Source: Acestrorhynchus altus
Taxonomy: Eukaryota > Chordata > Actinopteri > Characiformes > Acestrorhynchidae
Assembly: GCA_034509495.1 (NCBI GenBank)
Contig: CM067522.1
Coordinates: forward strand, 4,273,256-4,337,255
Length of the DNA: 64,000 nucleotides
Direction: 5' to 3'
Part shown: positions 13,076 through 58,205 of the stretch, piece by piece
Position numbering within the stretch: position 1 is the stretch's first letter
Layout: each line of letters starts with the position of its first letter
Made by a program: the position numbers and the translations under genes
Notes under the pieces: model-generated
Seen by the model: only the letters and a program-made list of their open reading frames with translations
Databases searched by the model: none
Told to the model about the DNA's origin: nothing

Positions 13076-13809
13076 CTTCAGTCTTCAGTCCATAAGAGCC
13101 CCTGGTGACATTGCCATCACATACCCTTTGAAAGATGTGGAATGTTCTTTAGAATGTTTTGCCTTTCACTGTAACTGTGCCTGAGTGACACATCGACCTC
13201 GTGGTCACCACAAAGTACAGGTGTGAACGAGTTAACTGAACAGGCTACAGTAACAAACTAACTCGTTATTAAAGGCGATACATGGCTGGTGAAAATTGGT
13301 GTCTCGTCTCAGTTAGTTAATTTATACACGCCATTTCTGCATAGTCGGTGATGGCAGGTGGGGAACTAGTCTAATGCTGGGTGGGACATTAGTTCAAGAA
13401 GGTGGGCAGCCATTGTGAAGGGGAGCCTGAGGTCCGTCTCAAATGAGATGGCAGAGGAGCTCAATGTCAACCTTCTGTCAGTCCGGGCCGGTGGTCCGTC
13501 ATTAACTCAGAAAAGGTAAAGACGTATAATTAGATCACTGTTTAGACTGATGGAGAACAGAGAACAGCAAACATAAACAAAATGTAACCAACATTATCAG
13601 TATTCAAATATGGGTTTAAGTGTTATTTAGAAAAGAAAAAATGTCTTACTTTCTTGGAAAGTGAGTGCAAATCTTAAAGCAAGAAAGACAGATATACCTT
13701 GAATATTGACGATTTTCTGGCTTGTTAAGATTGGAATTTTATGCAGTGCTGTCTCAGACATGTTTGATGTCTAAAGTTTGTTTTGTTTTTTGCACCGGAG
13801 CTTTAGTTA
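13076..13809. other. intergenic; no gene recognised
   Basis: AT-rich; nothing supported. Confidence 0.5.
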
Positions 13810-16080
13810 ATTGCTTGTACAATTATAAGTAATATGTTTTTTCCCACCAATTAGTGCATCTTCTATGAAAACAAATACCTGTACAGGATCCAGCTGATTG
13901 TGCGAGGACAGTGCTGTGGTCACTGCAGAGGTGCTTTCCAGCATCCTATGATTACTGTGATTGAATTTAACCACAAAAGCCCAAATGTGCCCAACCTGTT
14001 TCCATTCCACCAGTAAGGGAGAATACACTCCACCACATTTATACAAAAAGAAAGGGAGCACCTCCACCCTGATCACTACTACGTGCTGCTGATCCCCGCA
14101 AACCAACTGCTGTTGAAATTTGAGAGACGTGGTGCCCTGGAGGCAGCACATGCAGCTTTACAGGATTTCTTCAGTTCCACGGACTGGAGATGGTTTATGG
14201 ATGCTGCTACGTATGGGGATGTGATAGAGACCTGGAGGAATTGTTATTACCTGTCACTGCTTACATAAGCAAGTGTATGAATGATGATGTGATCCCTCAA
14301 ACAGCAAAAATTTAGAAACGTTTCTCAGGCAACGACCCACCATTTGAGACTGCACTCACAGATGCCTTCAGCAAGTTCTGTGCCTGGAGAGAGGCAGCAC
14401 CTCTTGGGAACAACGTGCTGTCAGCGACTGCAGATGATAGGAGGGGAACCCTGCAAAGGCTGAACCCACACAAAACTGCCTCAGTCTCAGGCTGCTGGTA
14501 TTCCAGTACCAAAGGAGTCCTCAGTCACATGCCCTAATGACTACTGCTCTGTTCCACTTGGTCTTTACTTGCATAAAGCACTCATTCCACCTACACTGGA
14601 GGCCCATCAATTTGCCTACGAGCAGAAGCACTCCGCTGGGAATGTTCTATCTTCCACCATCCATCTGGTTTTGAAACTGGACAACAAGGACACTTACATC
14701 AGAATGCTGGTCATCCACTTCAACTCATAGCCCAGAACCTGGCCAACCAACTGTACTTAGGTGGGTTTCGTTAAATGCTTTAAATGCTCTGCAGTTGGGT
14801 TCTACAGTCTTGGTAACAGACCTCTGACAGGTTCTAAAAACAGGTCCCTCTCCATCAACCTGAACCCTGGCCCCCCAGGACTGTGCTCTGTTGTACACCC
14901 TAGTCACCTAGTACTGCAATAAGGCACCTTGAGATTTGCTACATGGACAAAAGTCTCTTTCTGAATGTCAGCAACACAGAGAGATAATTATGGACTTCAG
15001 AAGGAAGAAAGTACATCACACCCCTCTGCGCATCAGCAGGATGACTGGAATTAGTGTGCAGCTTCGATTTCCTGGAATTGTGCATTCACATGCATTTAAT
15101 AATTCAATGTTAATTGGATTTCTGCTGTTGTCTGATTATTCAAGTGGTAATGGAAACAACATAATCTGAGTTCAGAGGCAGGTCTAGATGAAAAAATCTG
15201 ATAAATAGAACTGGATCTCAGTGCATTTATACCGCTAAGTCAGCTGCAGCAGTCCCTAATCAATGGACAAGCGTGCATCACAAACCAGTGGCGTAAACCA
15301 GTATGGACTCTGCATCTCATCTCATTCCCATGCTGAGATTATTGGCTGGTTGGGAAGTAGAAATCTCATTTGCGGCACTATTTGATTACTCAAGTGCATG
15401 TAAACATGGGGATTGGATTATGGACAAAATCTGATTTTTACCAGTCATCGATTTATTGAGTGCGTGTAAACACCCTTGCAGACAATTCCTCCTGGCCTTT
15501 GAACACCTTCTTGGTAAAGAAGGCTCGCCAGTGGCTCTTCTTCCTGAGGTCACTGGAGAGGACCAGTATGCATAGCCCCAGGCATCTCTGCCTTGGATGG
15601 AAACTGCTGTGTCTTAGACAGGAAAACAGAGAGCGGTGCAGTCTGTGAGATCAAGTCTTCCGGCCTTCAAAGATATCTACACTAAGAGGTATGAAGGGAA
15701 AGTCTGTAGCATCAGGAAAGATCGATCTTACCCTTCACAGGGACTGCTTCACCCATCCTGCCTGGATGTAGGCTATGGTGCATTCAAGCAAAGTCCTCCA
15801 GCCTTGTGAACCATTTCTTTACCCAGCTAAAGAGATCTGGCTTGTGGTCCTCAGTTACTCATAGACTGGCCTGCCTTGACCTGGTTTCTCACTTTGCTGT
15901 GCATGCTAGAGCACACTTAAGGAAACCTTTAGTACATTTCTGGACAGTATCAGTACATTTCCCCACCCTCTCATCCACTGCACTCGGTCTAATCTCTGTC
16001 CTGTGCCGAATGGGGGTGTTTCTTTGTAGTTTCTTGGACAAGAATACTGTATTTTGTTAAAGCTGTGAGCTGCGTTTATT
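13810..16080 (+). mobile_element. decayed non-LTR retrotransposon (LINE) with a nested insertion
   Basis: Scattered blocks in three frames, in the right order: LQDFFSSTDWRWFMDAAT (about 14158-14211, end of ORF2 linker); NDYCSVPLGLYLHKALIPPTL and AHQFAYEQKHSAGNVLSSTI (14538-14660) and LDNKDTYIRMLVIHFNS (about 14680-14728), matching the reverse-transcriptase 'PNDYRPVALT', 'QFAYR' and 'RMLFIDFSSAFN' blocks; EIIMDFRRKKVHHTPLRISR (about 14984-15042); WPLNTFLVKKARQWLFFLRS (about 15490-15552); then a tail to about 16.08 kb. Stops and indels throughout. Clade uncertain (CR1/Jockey-like). Confidence 0.8.
15055..15470. mobile_element. MITE nested in the LINE
   Basis: Interrupts the LINE between the blocks at about 15042 and 15470. 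It has ends resembling CACATGCATTTAATAATTC and GAGTGCGTGTAAACACC, with internal TTGATTACTCAAGTGCATGT; a short DNA element type common in these fishes. Confidence 0.5.
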
Positions 16081-17340
16081 GTATTTAATGTCTGATTGTC
16101 TACAGCTTCTAGATAAATGTAGCACAGTGTCCTGGAGGAACGATTTAATTTCTCACTTCAACAGTTCTGAGGGGAGGAGTGACTTTGACCTAATTCAGCC
16201 TGGCGATGCCCTCTGCTCCACATCTGTACCCTTGTTCATCTTTACAGTTATCTGTGTTGCTGGCGATCCAGAAACACGGTGGTTATCTATGGAGAATATA
16301 TCCAAAAGGCAGAGAATGCCGTGGGCAGTGCGGGTGGTCTCGTTGGATCTGTGCACTGAGTTTTATTTACAGTCCTTTGCAGCAAGATTCCATTATGCTG
16401 CGCTGCGGCAGCATGGCCCCATGCCCGGTGGCATTGAAGAGTGTATTTACAGGATTTCCCGAGGACAGTAACTCACGGCGACCGCCCGCGCAGCCACCCT
16501 TAATTCTACTGTGGCATTCCTGGAATGGTTGCATGTTTGCAGGCTTGTTTGGCGCGAGTTCGGAACAAAGGCCAAATCAGAGGTGACTTGTCCTGTCCGG
16601 TCCAGGGGAGGATCAAGCCGTGATTTGTTTTTGCGTTCTTATTCAGGCTTTCGCTTCACTTCCTTTGTTCTGGCCTGTCTCTCATTTTCTTTTTTGTCTA
16701 GCTTACTTGCTCCCACCACCCACTCCCTTGTGGGCAGAACTCCACATTCCCGGATCGTAATTTGTCCGCAAACTGACAGACTCACTGACCCTCCCTGCAG
16801 GACCTATCCTCTCTCCCTCCCATCATAGGTCCCAATGGGTCCCGTGTTTGTCGTTATCGCAGTACTACGGTACAAGTTGAACAAGGAAATTGATGAATTG
16901 CTTTTAATAGTTAATTTCAAAACAGTTATGATAAGCTAATGTACGCAAAACACAGTATATCCAACAAGAACAAAAGCACCCAGTGGGCCACATTGATATT
17001 ACCAGCGGCGTTTGGGCAGAAATGATACAGATATTTCAACAAACGTAATTTAAGATGCAACAGATATTATGTGAATCATAGCCACAGAGTTTCCTTAACA
17101 ATGGAAATACAGCAGTGAGTACCTGGTGCTGGGCTTTACATGCAGCAGCAGAAAATGAACAGCTACCACTCTGTGAGCTCAGTGAAGTTAGGTTGATACT
17201 GGAGTTTCAGCAGATATGAGTGTCTTTGCTCTTGTTTATGAACAATTCCCTGAAATCCCTGGAAATTCCCTTTCCACAAGGTGCCAAAGATATAAAAACT
17301 GCTACTGTGACACAAACATACTGCAACCTTTAAATGGGTA

Positions 17341-17344
<4 letters not shown>
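16081..17344. other. intergenic; unique-looking, partly CpG-bearing
   Basis: 16380-16640 has more GC and CpG than its surroundings (for example GCGACCGCCCGCGCAG, TTTGGCGCGAGTTCGG) and no repeat resemblance. It could be a regulatory element or a non-coding 5' exon of wscd2, but I see no decisive signal. Confidence 0.3.
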
Positions 17345-17427
<83 letters not shown>

Positions 17428-17460
17428 TGTGTGTTTATTTATTTATTTTTATTTATTTTT
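17345..17460. repeat. (TA)n(TG)n microsatellite
   Basis: TATATATATA then a TG run of about 80 bases with one ATG break, then TTTATTTATTTA. Confidence 0.97.
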
Positions 17461-18020
17461 TTATGTGAGCTAAGAGTCGGCCAGAAGCTTGCCATGTTTG
17501 TTTAGAAACATCTGTGCAGTATCTGTGCTTGACAGCCTCGGAGGTGGAGCTGGAGAAGACTGTGTCACCTGCCACGTAGTAATGAGCATAATTACTGCAC
17601 ATACATCTGAGTGACTGTAGACGAGCACATATGGAGCATTACTGGATCCTTAAACCTGGTAAACAAGGACCGGCAGCACAGGGAGAAGTAGTGGCTGTGT
17701 GGGATCGCTGCCAACACCCTGGATATCAGCGCGGATGTGTTCATGTGTGTTTGATTGTGCCTGAAGGAGAAAGGAGAAAGCAGAAGAAGAAGAATGTCAA
17801 ATGTCATGAAAGGCGTGCACTCTCACAATTTGCTATTCAGAGCCATCTGCCGCAAATTGCTCTTCCCTGCTCTCTTCCCCGCTCCCTGGCACCATTATCC
17901 TTTCTTCTGTAGCTGCACCACAATCTTTAAGACAGTCCCAATCAAACATGACCAGAAAAATCAGACTTGCAGAAGAAAAAAGTGCTAAAGTAATGTTCAT
18001 AAATTTGATATAGGAAATGG
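17461..18020. other. intergenic; no gene recognised
   Basis: Nothing supported; short overlapping open frames only. Confidence 0.45.
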
Positions 18021-18025
18021 AGATG

Positions 18026-18115
18026 TTTCTAATAAAGTGGCCAGTTAGTGGAAGCACAAGGTGATTCAGGAGTGACGGAACAGAAGGAAGGTGTTTCTAA
18101 TAAAGCGTCTGCCTC
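18026..18115. repeat. MITE scrap with duplicated end
   Basis: GTGTTTCTAATAAAGCGTCT and TGTTTCTAATAAAGTGGCCA occur 66 bases apart. The phrase 'TTTCTAATAAAGTGGCCAGT' is the end of a known short fish DNA repeat. Confidence 0.5.
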
Positions 18116-18492
18116 ACCTCGCTGTGTTGTTTGTGTTATGTCACAGAGAGCCACTGGTTACGTTGCAGGTCTGGTAGAGCAAACAGTGACTCCTCCTCTC
18201 CTCCTTCCACAGAAAACACACATGCACCCATTCAGAGTCCGGAGACACACGCCCTCAGACACTCAAGAACACACAAGCAAACTCTGTTGCCCCTAAACCT
18301 CTGACTTTGCTCAAATCCACTCTCTGTGAATGTTTACGACCACCGCACACACTGCCGTCTTTGAGCGAGGAGTGACCTGTTCCACCTCCATCTCAGTCTC
18401 GCCATATCTCTCAGGTCGGGCTGAATCACAGTGCAGACAGTGAAGCTGCCAAAAATAATTTCTATGCTGTTTATTTCAAAGGCAGGGCTCTG

Positions 18493-18497
<5 letters not shown>

Positions 18498-18530
<33 letters not shown>

Positions 18531-18549
18531 TGTGGGGGGGGGGGGGGGG
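18498..18549. repeat. (AT)n followed by a run of 16 G
   Basis: ATATAT to about 18527, then AAATTGTG and G16 (18534-18549). Confidence 0.95.
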
Positions 18550-19533
18550 TGTGTATACACCCTTTCTACACCTATTTTTTGTCATGTACATGGTTTCTGA
18601 ACGGAAGAAGAAATTTTAATGATCCACACGACTTATAATTTCTTAATGTTCTTCTTGAACAGACTTTCTGTCCCAGTCCTCACTGTTCAGAACCACATGT
18701 ATTAGTGTTGGTCTCATCTTCAGGAGTTTGCAAGTTCAGTACCTGCTGACACTTTAGCCATCTTTGGCCATCAGTCCCATGTCTTATATAAGTGGCCTTG
18801 CTCTCGCTGCAGATGCAGTTACTAATCCATTTGTGTTACAACATATAAAAAGGCATCTCCGCCAGTTTGCAGTAACTCCTGGAATACTGTGAAGTTTGGG
18901 ATGCTGAGGAAACGTAATCATTATTTCAACAACTGCAGTCAGTATGAGGTCTGGATTGTGACTGATAAATTATAGTGAGTAGAAGTAAAAATGAGGGCTT
19001 TCTTAAATTAGAAAGTATATAATGTTTCATTCATGTAGTCGTGATGGACAGATTCCAGTACAGTATTTCGTAATTCACCACTTGAATGTGAGCAGCCACT
19101 TTCTTGCTCCCTGTTATCACTTATGTAAAGGTACAGTGTGTGGGGTGTGTTATTGGTGCAGAATGTACTGCTTAGTGACTCTCACTACTGCTTTTGCCCC
19201 AATATGTTCACATGACACATTCACATGAGTTGCAGAATGTCAACCAACTGTGTAAGAGAGCTTTAACAGATAAGCCTGCGTAGAGAGCTCAGATCCTGCT
19301 CATAACCATACCAGCTCTCTGCTGGATTTGGGTCTAAATGTGTTCATCAGAAGGTCTTTTCTAAAGTTTAAAACCTAAAGCAGTTGAAGGGAAATTCCAG
19401 GGAAGATCAGATATTTATATAAAAGACATTTCAAAGGTCCACCTCTGACATTGTAATACTAGACTTTGTGATCAAGTGATGAAAGACCAGAAGACTAATT
19501 CTGTGTTTTCCATCTTTCTCTTTTTTCTCATAG
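18550..19533. other. intergenic or 5' intron of wscd2; nothing recognised
   Basis: No repeat or coding resemblance seen. Confidence 0.45.
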
Positions 19534-20117
19534 TTCAGCCTGAAAGCTAGAGATGATTCAGGAGTGAATCAGCACTGGTTTGACTGACAGGTGGCTTCCT
19601 GGGAAACAAGGCCTAGAGAGAGAGTGACTGATAACGAGAGGGAAAGCGTCGCCACGGTGATATCGTCTTTCGGCCAGCGAAGGGGATTGTCTTACGCATC
19701 ATGGCCTCCTCCACCACATCGTTTTGGACATAAGAGTAGTAACTGGACACAGTTGAGGTAGGATAGGTTCTGTCACCTGTTGACAAGCAGCCGTGGTCAA
19801 ATCCAATCCAATATCCCTTCTTGCCCATTCCAGTCTGTGGAATCATGGAGTGAACTCTTCAACAGGGCACTTTGGGGACCCTTACAGACTTGTTTATTTC
19901 TAGATTGTCTTTGCTTCTCCTTTAATTTTGAATTCAAACTGCAGACAGCTGAAGCTGAATGCCCTGTATATACTCCCATAGTGGCATCAGTCTGTGGAGC
20001 TAAACCTGTCAACGCAACAACTTTCAGGACGCTGGCTGGAACATTTTTTTCTGGAAAGTTCTCTCCTCTCCCTTTCATGTTTGCTCGAGGCCCAAGTCTG
20101 CTGCTGGAGGCTCCGTC
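19534..20117 (+). other. wscd2: probable 5' untranslated part of the first coding exon of wscd2
   Basis: A long pyrimidine tract followed by TAG at 19531-19533 makes a good splice acceptor, and no comparable acceptor lies between it and the ATG at 20118. I infer that the exon runs from about 19534 to 20478, with its non-coding first exon(s) and promoter further upstream and not identifiable here. If so, the leader holds several upstream ATGs (see findings). No CpG-rich promoter is evident directly upstream of 19500. Confidence 0.45.
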
Positions 20118-52535
<32,418 letters not shown>

Positions 52536-52628
52536 GTGAGTATCATTGTGGGATTAATGAATAACGGATTACTTTTGGGGGCTGGGATTCCCAAAAATTG
52601 CACATGTAAATGAATTGGCCATTTGCCT

Positions 52629-52759
<131 letters not shown>

Positions 52760-53419
52760 GTATCCCTCCCTTAAGCCTGATGACTCCAGGTGGCCTCTGG
52801 ATCCACCATGACCCTATTCAGGAAGCAGCGGATAAGATGACTGGCTGACTTTTACAAAACATAGAACAAAAAGATGACAGCAGCTTATTCACAGTTGTTC
52901 CTGGTTCTCATGTGGGAAGAACAAAAACAGTGGTTGCAGATTATTGTAAAGCTATGTGAAGTGACATTCTAATTAATCAGTAGCCACAAGTTCCTCCTTA
53001 CTCTAAATGTAGTCAATGTCAGAATCTTGGCTCCTTCAGTTATTCACCAGACCCGTAAGTCTAATGCAGATACGTAATGTACACTGAAGAACACCCAAGA
53101 CATATTTAAGGAAATAGCGTGGATGAATCATCACACTCTTCCCTCAAACCGCAGTTGGTTTGGTCATATTAAACAGATGATATGTGGCTTCTGAAACATG
53201 TGTGTTCATAAAAATAGACCAAATATGCTTTGAGTCTGAGGTTTGTCATTTTATAGATAAAAGAATGTGTGAACTGTACAATTAAGATATACAGCTGATA
53301 ATTGGTGTCTCACTTCCGTTCACTGTTCTTGTACACCAGAACACACTTTCTTTACTTATTAGCTGTGTTAATTCACTTGTAAAATGCCCATAATGTAGCT
53401 AATAAACTATTTATAGTGG

Positions 53420-53600
53420 TTAATGTGGCACAACAAATAAGACCACCAGTGAGCCACCACAACATGTGGGAAACGGGTTTGAGTGCCAGTTTGGGCAACT
53501 ATGCTGTGCTACATCAATAAGAGTGTTTGGGCAAGACTCTGTTCCACCTCTGTTATATGTAAGAGCATCTGCTAAATTCCATAAATATCAATGTAAAATG
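53420..53600 (+). mobile_element. tRNA-derived SINE (degenerate)
   Basis: The head contains GAAACGGGTTTGAGTGCC, a decayed tRNA B box, followed by TTTGGGCAAGACTCTGTTCC and the tail AAGAGCATCTGCTAAATTCC, which is the L2-type 3' end used by many fish SINEs. Confidence 0.65.
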
Positions 53601-54399
53601 TGATTAGGAAACATAGCTGGGTAGTAATAGATGCCTCTTCTGGCGTATGATGGTACTGTAGCCAATAAATAATGCTTAAACCAGTACAGACTTTCCATTT
53701 TGGCTTTCTGCCCAGCCAAGATACTGTTGAGACCAAGAGAAGACCTGATCTTAGTGGTCAGGATGGAGGCAAGGTTTTCTCCTTTCATAAAGGTCATGAG
53801 GGTCATATTTGTGTTGTATATTTATGTTGTTACACAAAAGCACACCAGAGTCTCTGCATCTTCCTGACTTGTCTTTCTAACAATCCTACAAGCAGTTTAT
53901 TCAAAGTTTTCTTGGTCAAACCTGGACCTTCACTGACCCTGTTAACTGCTATTTTTAAATTATATTATATTATTATTATATATTGCTTGACATTGTATAC
54001 ATCAGGATCTGAAATGTAACAGTTGTGAAAAATGATGGCAGACAGCTTATATAAATGCATTCTGGTATGTAAATCATTTGTGTGTCAGGCCTCGTTGCAG
54101 ATACATCAGTCAAAAATAGTTAAGTGTAAAGACAAAATGTGCCGAGAGTGCACTGTGAACTCCTTTAGCAAAACGGAACTGTGGTTGTATGTAACAGCTT
54201 ACTGACGGTAATAGACAAGCAGGATAGTTACTGAACACCACAACTAAAGTACAGAATTGAAACAGCATCCATTCTCAATAAAACCCCGACAGAGCACAAC
54301 ACACATAGGACCCAGACACTCCAGTGGAAGATTTAATGAATGAAATAATCAAAGATGTCAGTATGCACATAGAAAGTCTCTGTACTTCCTGTACGTTCT

Positions 54400-54500
54400 T
54401 CATAGTGCACTGTTGGGTTGATTGTTGAGGAGCGAGCAATGTTGGGTTTGCGCCACAAAGAGGGTGTAGAACTTTGGACAAAATGTTTTTGTCTCATCTG
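54400..54500 (-). mobile_element. Tc1-like transposase scrap, antisense
   Basis: On the - strand GTGTTCAGATGAGACAAAAA, ...TTTGTCCAAAGTTC resembles the 'SDETK' segment of Tc1 transposases. Short and uncertain. Confidence 0.35.
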
Positions 54501-57370
54501 AACACCAAACTTATAATGTGTTTTTAAAATTAAAGTATTAATGGTGTTCTAGCCATTCTCTTTCTCTGACACTGAGTTTTGAGGAATGGGCTTTTTCCTG
54601 CAAACATCCCTTTGATGACTGTGGCCACAAAGTTCTGTTTTAACGTAATAAGTCCACAGAAAGATCATTACTTTAAAGACGACTTGTTTAAGTGTAAGGA
54701 AAAATAACTTCCACCGTTACCTAATACTTGTACATGCTGAAAGATTGGTGCTGTTGCGACACTGAGTTGTGTAAAACTGCTATCTCTGCAAGAACCAGTT
54801 TAAATGTACTGCTCGTGTCATTTCCGCACTGTCCACAGATCAGCTGGGGTCAGATTTCTTTTTATTCTGATTAAAAAGCTCCTCTTTTATGTTCCTCCTT
54901 TTAAGACTTTAATTTTCTTTTTCCTCTTTCTCCAAGCTTGCTGTGCCAGAAGGCTCAGAATATGTAGACATGGTCATCTGGTTCTCGCAAGAGTTTAATG
55001 AGTTGATTGTTGCTTGTTAATAGAAAAACAAAAACATGTTCTTAGGAACGTGACAATAGGAAGAACTGACATGCTACAGCAGACATTGCAGCTTGATGGT
55101 GTGAAAGATGCAAAAAGTCACAGTGCTGTCTGCAATCAGCCACATGTACCACTGAATGACCTGTGTGCAGACCTCTTTACAGCCTTCTTGCTCATACAGT
55201 TCTGTGCATACTTCGTCAAATGTCATCTTACTTAATCAAAACTATAATTTCTTCATTTTATTTCCTTCTAAAAACGGCATAAAACATGTTCCAACACTAA
55301 CATTTAGCTAGATTAGATTTTGAGCATTCATCTATTAACACAACTTCTATTCTTTTCACAACACTCACTTTCATTTCTTTTCCAGGAAGCTGCAGAGTCA
55401 TTCTTCTACATTTCATAAGTTTAGTCTTAGTAAGTAGTTCATTTTTGGAGCACTTTCCATCCAAGTCCTCCAAGTAATTTAATGATGCACTCTGGGTTGG
55501 TCAGCCCACTGTCAGGTCTGCGTTTCACACATGTTTTGCCCACAGTTCCACAGCCTTGCCTTTAGTCAGGTTACTTGTGGTGTATTGAACTTCAGAGCAT
55601 TTTCCACTCTCCACTCCTTCAGAGCTGAGGCTGATTGAGCCCCTCCAGCCTTTTCCGTAGCACACTCCATGTGTTGTCTGTGTGATTGGTTACACAAATA
55701 TTTAGAATTAATACCATTTTTCTGTGGCAGTCAGGGCGGAGAAGCTGGCAATTTCCCGTGAAGTGCATTGATGTGCAGCCCACACTGGCTTTGAGAGAAG
55801 AGGAGAACAAGCAGGAATGAGTGAGGGACGGGACTTGATAGAGAAAGCAATAAGCAGTTCAAAGCTCTCATAGTTATTAATAGTTATTAATCATAACACA
55901 CATGTGATATTACACTGAAATTTAGATAATGTGAGGGGATCCATGAGTCCTGCAGAGAAGAGTGAAGAGTTGTCCCTCTCAAAGATAAAAGTTTCAGCTG
56001 CTGTTGGTGGTCAACCAGGTCTGGTGTGATTGTTAAGAGGAACGAGAGTGTGATGTTTTCTTGCATAGTTTGCTGGTATTTGATCCATTCTTTACCGCTG
56101 TGCCCTGTGTCACTGGCTGCAGCACAAGGCCGAAGCGTAAGGTTTGGAGAGGGCTTCTTTTCATGCACAAACATTTGCTGTTTAATTTTACCATCAGTTC
56201 ACAGGAATTGATGGTCATATGTTCAGGTGTTACTGGACAACAGAACAGTCACTGCAGAACAGTGCACCATCCCTACAGAACGGTGGTCCTATGAGCAGTT
56301 TTTGTAAAACATTTTGTTGGTCTTCCAGACTCCCACACTTTGCAATAATCCAATACTGTTAGCAAGACCATATATTATGATATTTTACTCCCTTGGCCAA
56401 TTTGGAAAATCACAAATTAGCAAACAGTCACAGTCTTTTAGAAGATTCTATGCTACTCTAATATGACTTCATTTGATTTGCAATTTCCCTCTGGGATGGA
56501 TAAATTATTTCTGATTCTGACTGATATCTCAATGTGGAATTTAGATATTTGTACAGATTTGATCATGTTTTTAATAGGTTTTAATTTTGGCTTGTAAGGA
56601 CAAGACAACTTCTCCTACATCTAGTTAGAAAGTAGTTAATGTTGAGCTGAAAATGCAGTAACATTGTTCATTTGATTAGATAATTGTACACTGCAATGGA
56701 CTGGTGCCCAGTACAGAGGGTATGAAGTTGTTTACAGTACTTGACAGTAGTCCAAACTAAGTAATAAAAAACTGAATGTCCACCAATTATAATTCATTTA
56801 ATAGTAACAATGATGTTTATTAGCTATATAGCCTCAGGACTGACATTAAAACTTGAAATATACATAAATTTGAACGTCTGTTGTCCTGAGGTCATAACCC
56901 TGCCCTGCCATTCTCTGTGTTTTAGCTGAGTGTAAAATAGTTCATGACAGCTGCATTAACAGGGCATGGTCATGGTTTGTTTTAATATGCAACATGTCTA
57001 TAGGTTACTCTGAATTGAAACCACCCAGAAACCACAGCCTGCAACATGTAAGTGTTGCATTTACCGGTTAACACTGTCTTAAGACTGAGATGTTTTCAGA
57101 GACAGGGACGCTTTATGATTTGGCTGCAAGTTAGTTTAAATTGCAGCAGTACAATTACTTCCTTCTTTATATGTGCATAGTGATACACATTTTGAACTCA
57201 TATCCTGTGCCTTCAAATTATGACTACGATATGACTTCATATTTCAAAATTTCTGTCCCTGTCCCTCAGTTACGGATGCTATTTCTGTCTGGAATTGAAT
57301 CACGTCACTTCCTCTGCCAGGCTGCAATGTTCCTTTTGGAGAGCAGTGGCTTTCCCCTCACAACCCTGCA

Positions 57371-57850
57371 ACACATTTACATTTATGTCTGCATTTATCA
57401 GACGTCCTTCTCCAGAACGACTTAAAAAAGTGCTTTGCTGTTCACTCAGAATATCCTTCGCTAGTAGACGAGGCTGGAATCTAGAGATTCCTCACACTTA
57501 GATCCTGTTGAAACATATGTCTTTATGGAGTTAAATACTCTTGAAAGAGATGGTCTTCAGTTTGTGTTTGAAGACAGTGAGGGACTCGGCTGTTCGGACT
57601 TCCAGGGAAAGTTCGTTCCACCATTTTGGTGCCAGAACAGAAAAGAGTCTGGATGCATGTTTTCTTTGCATTCTGAGGGACGGTGGGTCAAGCCGAGCTG
57701 TACTTGAAGCTCGAAGGGCTCTTGGTACAGCTCGAGTTTTGACCATTGCCATCATGTAGGGAGGAGCTGGTCCGTTTTTGGCTTTGTAGGTCAGCATCAA
57801 GGTTTTGAATCTGATGTTCAGCTACAGGGAGCCAATGAAGGAGCAGTGCA
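57371..57850 (-). mobile_element. L2-like LINE 3' fragment, antisense
   Basis: The - strand frame at 57531-57800 reads YKAKNGPAPPYMMAMVKTRA, SVLAPKWWNELSLEVRTAES, LTVFKHKLKT, the C-terminal end of an L2/CR1-type reverse transcriptase. The 3' UTR end lies at about 57371-57420 (TTTATGTCTGCATTTATCAG on the + strand). It is the best-preserved of the four copies in the window. Confidence 0.85.
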
Positions 57851-57939
57851 GTGCTGCCCATTCACTGGCTCACAGTAGCTACTTGATCTGCCCCACTTGG
57901 CCAGTAGTGCCAAACGTACAAATGCTTGACACACATTGG

Positions 57940-58205
57940 GCAGTCACATGATAATTACCACCCCACCTCATCCTCAACTCCCCAAATCATCCCAAAATTT
58001 TTTAGCACCATCATTCCACAGAACACAGTTTCACTGCTTCACAGCTCAGTGTTGGAGGCTATATATTCTTCTTGCCCATGCCTGACATTAGGTATGGTGC
58101 TAATAGAGTCCTATTCTATTGGTGGTACATTTCTTGCAGTTGTACAGAAGCTGTGTTTTGGGGTGTCTGCAAACATTTGGACATTATGTATTAAGTACAA
58201 AAACT
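57940..58205 (+). mobile_element. MITE-like DNA transposon fragment
   Basis: CACCATCATTCCACAGAACA, CAGTTTCACTGCTTCACAGC, TCCTATTCTATTGGTGGTAC and GTCTGCAAACATTTGGACAT are phrases of a short fish DNA repeat I recognise; its superfamily is uncertain. Confidence 0.55.

Noticed and set aside
55600..55800. GC-richer stretch tested as the missing wscd2 terminal exon
   Set aside because: No frame gives the expected Trp-Trp pair or the Asp-Asp-Tyr-Tyr-Pro ending, and no proper acceptor phase fits.
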